64,000 bases of DNA. Source: Roseiarcus sp036488815. GTDB taxonomy: Bacteria > Pseudomonadota > Alphaproteobacteria > Rhizobiales > Beijerinckiaceae. The notes under the pieces are model-generated. The model had not been told where the DNA came from, made no database searches, and saw only the letters and a list, made by a program, of their open reading frames with translations. The stretch covers positions 14,807 through 78,806 of the forward strand of contig DASXGX010000160.1 of assembly GCA_036488815.1 (NCBI GenBank). Reading direction: 5' to 3'. Each line of letters starts with the position of its first letter. Positions within the stretch are counted from its first letter, which is position 1. The position numbers and the translations under genes were made by a program. Of the stretch, positions 61,114 through 64,000 are shown one piece after another.

Positions 61114-64000
61114 ATGATCTCACGCTTCTTCATCGATCGCCCGGTTCTCGCCAACGTGCTCGCGCTGGTGTTCGTGCTGATCGGCCTCGTCGCTCTCATC
61201 CAGTTGCCGACCTCGCAATACCCCAATGTCGTTCCACCGACTGTGCAGGTGACGACGCGATACCCGGGCGCCAGCGCCAAGACCCTGGTCGACACCGTCG
61301 CCCTGCCGATCGAGCAGAATGTCAACGGCGTCGAGCACATGCTCTACATGCAGTCGACGAACGCGGACGACGGCACCTACACCCTCGTTATCACCTTCGC
61401 CATCGGCACGGACCCGGACGAGGACGAGATCCTCGTGCAGAACCGTGTTTCGGCCGCCCTTTCCTCGCTCCCGCTGGAAGTGCAGGTCCAGGGCGTGACG
61501 ACAAAGAAGAAGTCGACCTCGATTCTCGAATATGTCGGGTTGGTTTCGCCCGACGGCCGCTTCGACAGTTTGTTCTTGTCGAACTACGCCGTCATCAATG
61601 TGGTGAATGAGCTTGAGCGCCTCCCCGGCGTCGGCGACGTGTCGGTCATCGGCGCCGGGCAATACGCGATGCGCATATGGATGAATCCGGATCTGCTTCA
61701 GGCGCGCGGCTTGACGCCGCAGGACGTCATCAACGTCATTCAGCAGCAGAGCCAGGAAGTCACCGCCGGCCAAGTCGGCGCTCCGCCCGCGCCAAAAGGC
61801 CAGGGTTTTCAATATACCCTGAATCTCAAGGGCCGCCTTGACGATCCCGCCGAGTTCGAGAACATCATCGTCAAGGTCGAGTCCGCCAATGGCGGACGCA
61901 TCACCCGAATCCGCGACATCGGCCACGCCGAACTCGGCGCCCAAACCTACAGCGAAGCGTTTAATTACGACGGCCGGCCGGCCGCCGGGATTGGCATCTC
62001 CCTCTTGCCGGGCGCCAACGCAATCGCGGCCGCCAACGCGGTCAAAGCGAAAATGGACGAGCTCGCCAAGAGCTTCCCGGAGGGCCTCACATACGTCACG
62101 CCCTACGACACGACGAAATTCGTCAGGGCCGCAATCAAAGAAGTCTACTGGACGCTGTTCGAGGCCCTCATTCTGGTGCTCATCGTCATTATGGTCTTCC
62201 TGCAAGACTGGCGAGCCATGCTGGTGCCGGCCACCACGGTGCCGGTGACGATCCTCGGCGCCTTCGCCGCGATGGCCGCGCTAGGTTTTTCGATCAATCT
62301 CCCAACGCTCTTTGCGCTCATACTTGCGATCGGCATCGTCGTCGACGACGCCATCGTCATCGTCGAGGGCGTCTCGCGATACGTCGAGCAAGGCATCCCC
62401 GGCCGCGAGGCGGCGGGGCGGGCGATGGACGACCTCACTGGTCCGGTCATCGGCATCACTCTGGTGTTGATGTCAGTTTTCATTCCCGCCGCGTTCCTTC
62501 CGGGACTGACTGGGCAAATCTACCGGCAATTCGCCCTGGTCATCGCGGCTACGGCCGTCATCAGCGCGATCAACGCCATGACCTTGAAGCCCACCCAAAG
62601 TGCGCTGTGGCTGAGGCCACCGACGCCGGGTGCGCGGCGCAACTTCTTTGTTCGGGGCTTCGATGTCGTCTTCGGCGCCTCCGAGCGCGGATACGCGAGA
62701 CTCATGGGCGCGATGACGCGACGCGCCCCTGTAATGGTGCTGCTTGCGCTGGTTCTCGTCGGCGGCGCCATCTGGGGACTGACCCGCGTCCCGACTGCGT
62801 TCCTGCCGACCGAGGACCAGGGCTACCTAATCGTCGTCGCACAACTGCCCGACGGAGCCTCCAAGGAGCGCACGGATGCGGTGATGCAGAAGATTTCAAA
62901 GATCGCTGGAGCCGTGCCCGGCGTCGAACATGTGGTCGCCGTCAGCGGCATTTCGATCTTCGACAATCTGGCCAGCCTCGCCAACGCGGGCGTGGCTTTT
63001 GTCATTCTGAAGGACTGGGACGCGCGCCTTAAGGAGGCCGGACAGGACGTCCGCTCGATCGCCCTTCGCCTGAACGGCGGCTTGCAAGGCGTACCGGAAG
63101 CCATCGCGTTCGCGCTCCCCCCGCCGCCGATCCAGGGCATAGGCAACGTCGGCGGCTTCACGATGCAGGCCGAAATCAAGAACGGCGATTTCGACTATGC
63201 GCTGCTGCAGAGCCTGACCAACACCGTGGTCAGCGACGCCAACGCGCAATCCGCTTTGCAAAGGGTCGCCACCACCTACCGGGCTGGCGCGCCGCAACTC
63301 TTCGTGACGGTCGACCGCATCAAGGCGGAAACGCTGGGGATCACCGTTGGGCAGGTGTTCGCCGCCCTTTCGGGCTACGTGGGATCGAACTACGTGGCGC
63401 AGTTCAATAAGTTTGGACATGTTTTCCAAATTTATACGCAGGCGCTGCCCGCCTATCGCGCGAACGCCGAGGCCATCCAGGGGCTGAAAGTCAAAGCGGG
63501 CAGTGGAATCATGACGCCGGTCGGAACGGTTGCCGACGTCTCCGAAGTCCAGGGACCCCCGCTGATCAGTCTCTACAATCTCTATCCGTCGTCGACCATC
63601 ATCGGCGGCGCGGCGCCCGGTTTCAGTTCCGGCCAGGCGCTCGACCTCATGGAGCAGATTGGCGCCCAGGCTCTGCCGAAAGGAACGGGTTACGAATGGA
63701 CCGCGATGTCCTACCAGGAAAAAGAGGTCGGCGCGCAGATTTACTTCGTCTTCGGCCTCGCGATTCTGCTCGTCTATTTCGTCCTCGCCGGCCAGTACGA
63801 GAGCTGGATCCTGCCGCTCTCGGTGATCCTGGCGGTGCCGCTGGCCCTCATCGGAACGGTCGGCGCGCTGACCTATTTCGGCGCGACCAACATTGCCGCC
63901 AGCCAGAGCGGCGTCGCCGCCACCAATCTCTACACCCAGATCGGCCTCATCCTCCTGATTGCGCTCGGAGCGAAGAACGCAATCCTCATCGTCGAATACG
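61114..64000 (+). CDS. acrB: RND multidrug efflux pump (AcrB/MexB-like), 3' truncated by the window
   Basis: 962 codons of an HAE1-type pump with the reading frame open at the window end; about 80-100 residues are missing. ISRFFIDRPVLANVLALVFV, QYPNVVPPTVQVTTRYPGAS and GIVVDDAIVIVEGVSRYVEQ (helix-4 relay aspartates) are standard. The helix-10 region ends the visible part with ALGAKNAILIVEY, carrying the conserved Lys. It closely follows AcrB-type order and pairs with the lipoprotein adaptor upstream. An outer-membrane channel gene may follow beyond the window. Confidence 0.94.
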   Translation, partial: MISRFFIDRPVLANVLALVFVLIGLVALIQLPTSQYPNVVPPTVQVTTRYPGASAKTLVDTVALPIEQNVNGVEHMLYMQSTNADDGTYTLVITFAIGTDPDEDEILVQNRVSAALSSLPLEVQVQGVTTKKKSTSILEYVGLVSPDGRFDSLFLSNYAVINVVNELERLPGVGDVSVIGAGQYAMRIWMNPDLLQARGLTPQDVINVIQQQSQEVTAGQVGAPPAPKGQGFQYTLNLKGRLDDPAEFENIIVKVESANGGRITRIRDIGHAELGAQTYSEAFNYDGRPAAGIGISLLPGANAIAAANAVKAKMDELAKSFPEGLTYVTPYDTTKFVRAAIKEVYWTLFEALILVLIVIMVFLQDWRAMLVPATTVPVTILGAFAAMAALGFSINLPTLFALILAIGIVVDDAIVIVEGVSRYVEQGIPGREAAGRAMDDLTGPVIGITLVLMSVFIPAAFLPGLTGQIYRQFALVIAATAVISAINAMTLKPTQSALWLRPPTPGARRNFFVRGFDVVFGASERGYARLMGAMTRRAPVMVLLALVLVGGAIWGLTRVPTAFLPTEDQGYLIVVAQLPDGASKERTDAVMQKISKIAGAVPGVEHVVAVSGISIFDNLASLANAGVAFVILKDWDARLKEAGQDVRSIALRLNGGLQGVPEAIAFALPPPPIQGIGNVGGFTMQAEIKNGDFDYALLQSLTNTVVSDANAQSALQRVATTYRAGAPQLFVTVDRIKAETLGITVGQVFAALSGYVGSNYVAQFNKFGHVFQIYTQALPAYRANAEAIQGLKVKAGSGIMTPVGTVADVSEVQGPPLISLYNLYPSSTIIGGAAPGFSSGQALDLMEQIGAQALPKGTGYEWTAMSYQEKEVGAQIYFVFGLAILLVYFVLAGQYESWILPLSVILAVPLALIGTVGALTYFGATNIAASQSGVAATNLYTQIGLILLIALGAKNAILIVEY

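Overview
The window is GC-rich, densely coded DNA from a Gram-negative bacterium, most likely an alphaproteobacterium of the Hyphomicrobiales (Rhizobiales) type. The evidence is the gene repertoire (NasS/NasT nitrate control, FixJ-type regulators, a DUF1150-type small protein, RND and Emr efflux with outer-membrane porins), many ATGA start/stop overlaps, and dispersed palindromic repeats of the CGTCAxTGCGAGCGxAGCGAAGC class. I cannot name genus or species. No rRNA, tRNA, CRISPR array, complete insertion sequence or prophage was seen.

Layout. 0-3.2 kb: end of a branched-chain-type ABC importer (livM partial, livG, livF) plus an enolase-superfamily dehydratase/racemase. 3.3-7.0 kb: a TetR repressor divergent from an EmrAB pump, with two near-identical operators around a strong promoter. 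7.0-7.8 kb: a gap with a dispersed repeat and a possible ABC-ATPase fossil. 7.8-22.9 kb: a large accessory catabolic region with an SDR, an amidohydrolase-type deacetylase, a decayed aldehyde dehydrogenase/D-threonine aldolase chimera, a GntR regulator, an aldehyde dehydrogenase, an M20 hydrolase, a sugar-type ABC importer, an iron-type alcohol dehydrogenase of the maleylacetate-reductase kind, a histidinol-dehydrogenase-like enzyme and an M81 (MlrC-like) protein. 23.0-25.3 kb: glutamate dehydrogenase converging on a DMT exporter.

25.4-36.0 kb, all on the minus strand, is a complete assimilatory nitrate system: nasT-nasS, then narK-type transporter, FAD reductase, ferredoxin-type nitrite reductase, an iron-sulfur flavoprotein reductase and nitrate reductase. 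Between nasS and narK lies a sigma-54 promoter followed by a leader with two hairpins, each carrying a hexaloop with A at position 1 and G at position 4, and then a long intrinsic terminator. This is the expected target of the ANTAR protein NasT. A second sigma-54 site precedes nasT, so nitrogen limitation and nitrate probably act as an AND gate.

36.4-41.5 kb: a Gly/Ser-rich exported protein and an MdtAB-type RND pump. 41.7-46.9 kb: an ABM-domain protein, an OprP-type porin, and a molybdate/tungstate-type binding protein with a fused permease-ATPase. 47.0-55.4 kb: a small secreted protein, a MetX-like hydrolase, a MarR regulator, a complete dipeptide ABC importer and a pyroglutamyl-peptidase, apparently a pyroglutamyl-peptide scavenging operon. 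55.5-58.1 kb: a lone receiver, a FixJ-type regulator and a divergent histidine-kinase-like ATPase. 58.7-59.5 kb: three small genes. 59.8 kb to the end: a second RND pump, whose inner-membrane gene runs off the window.
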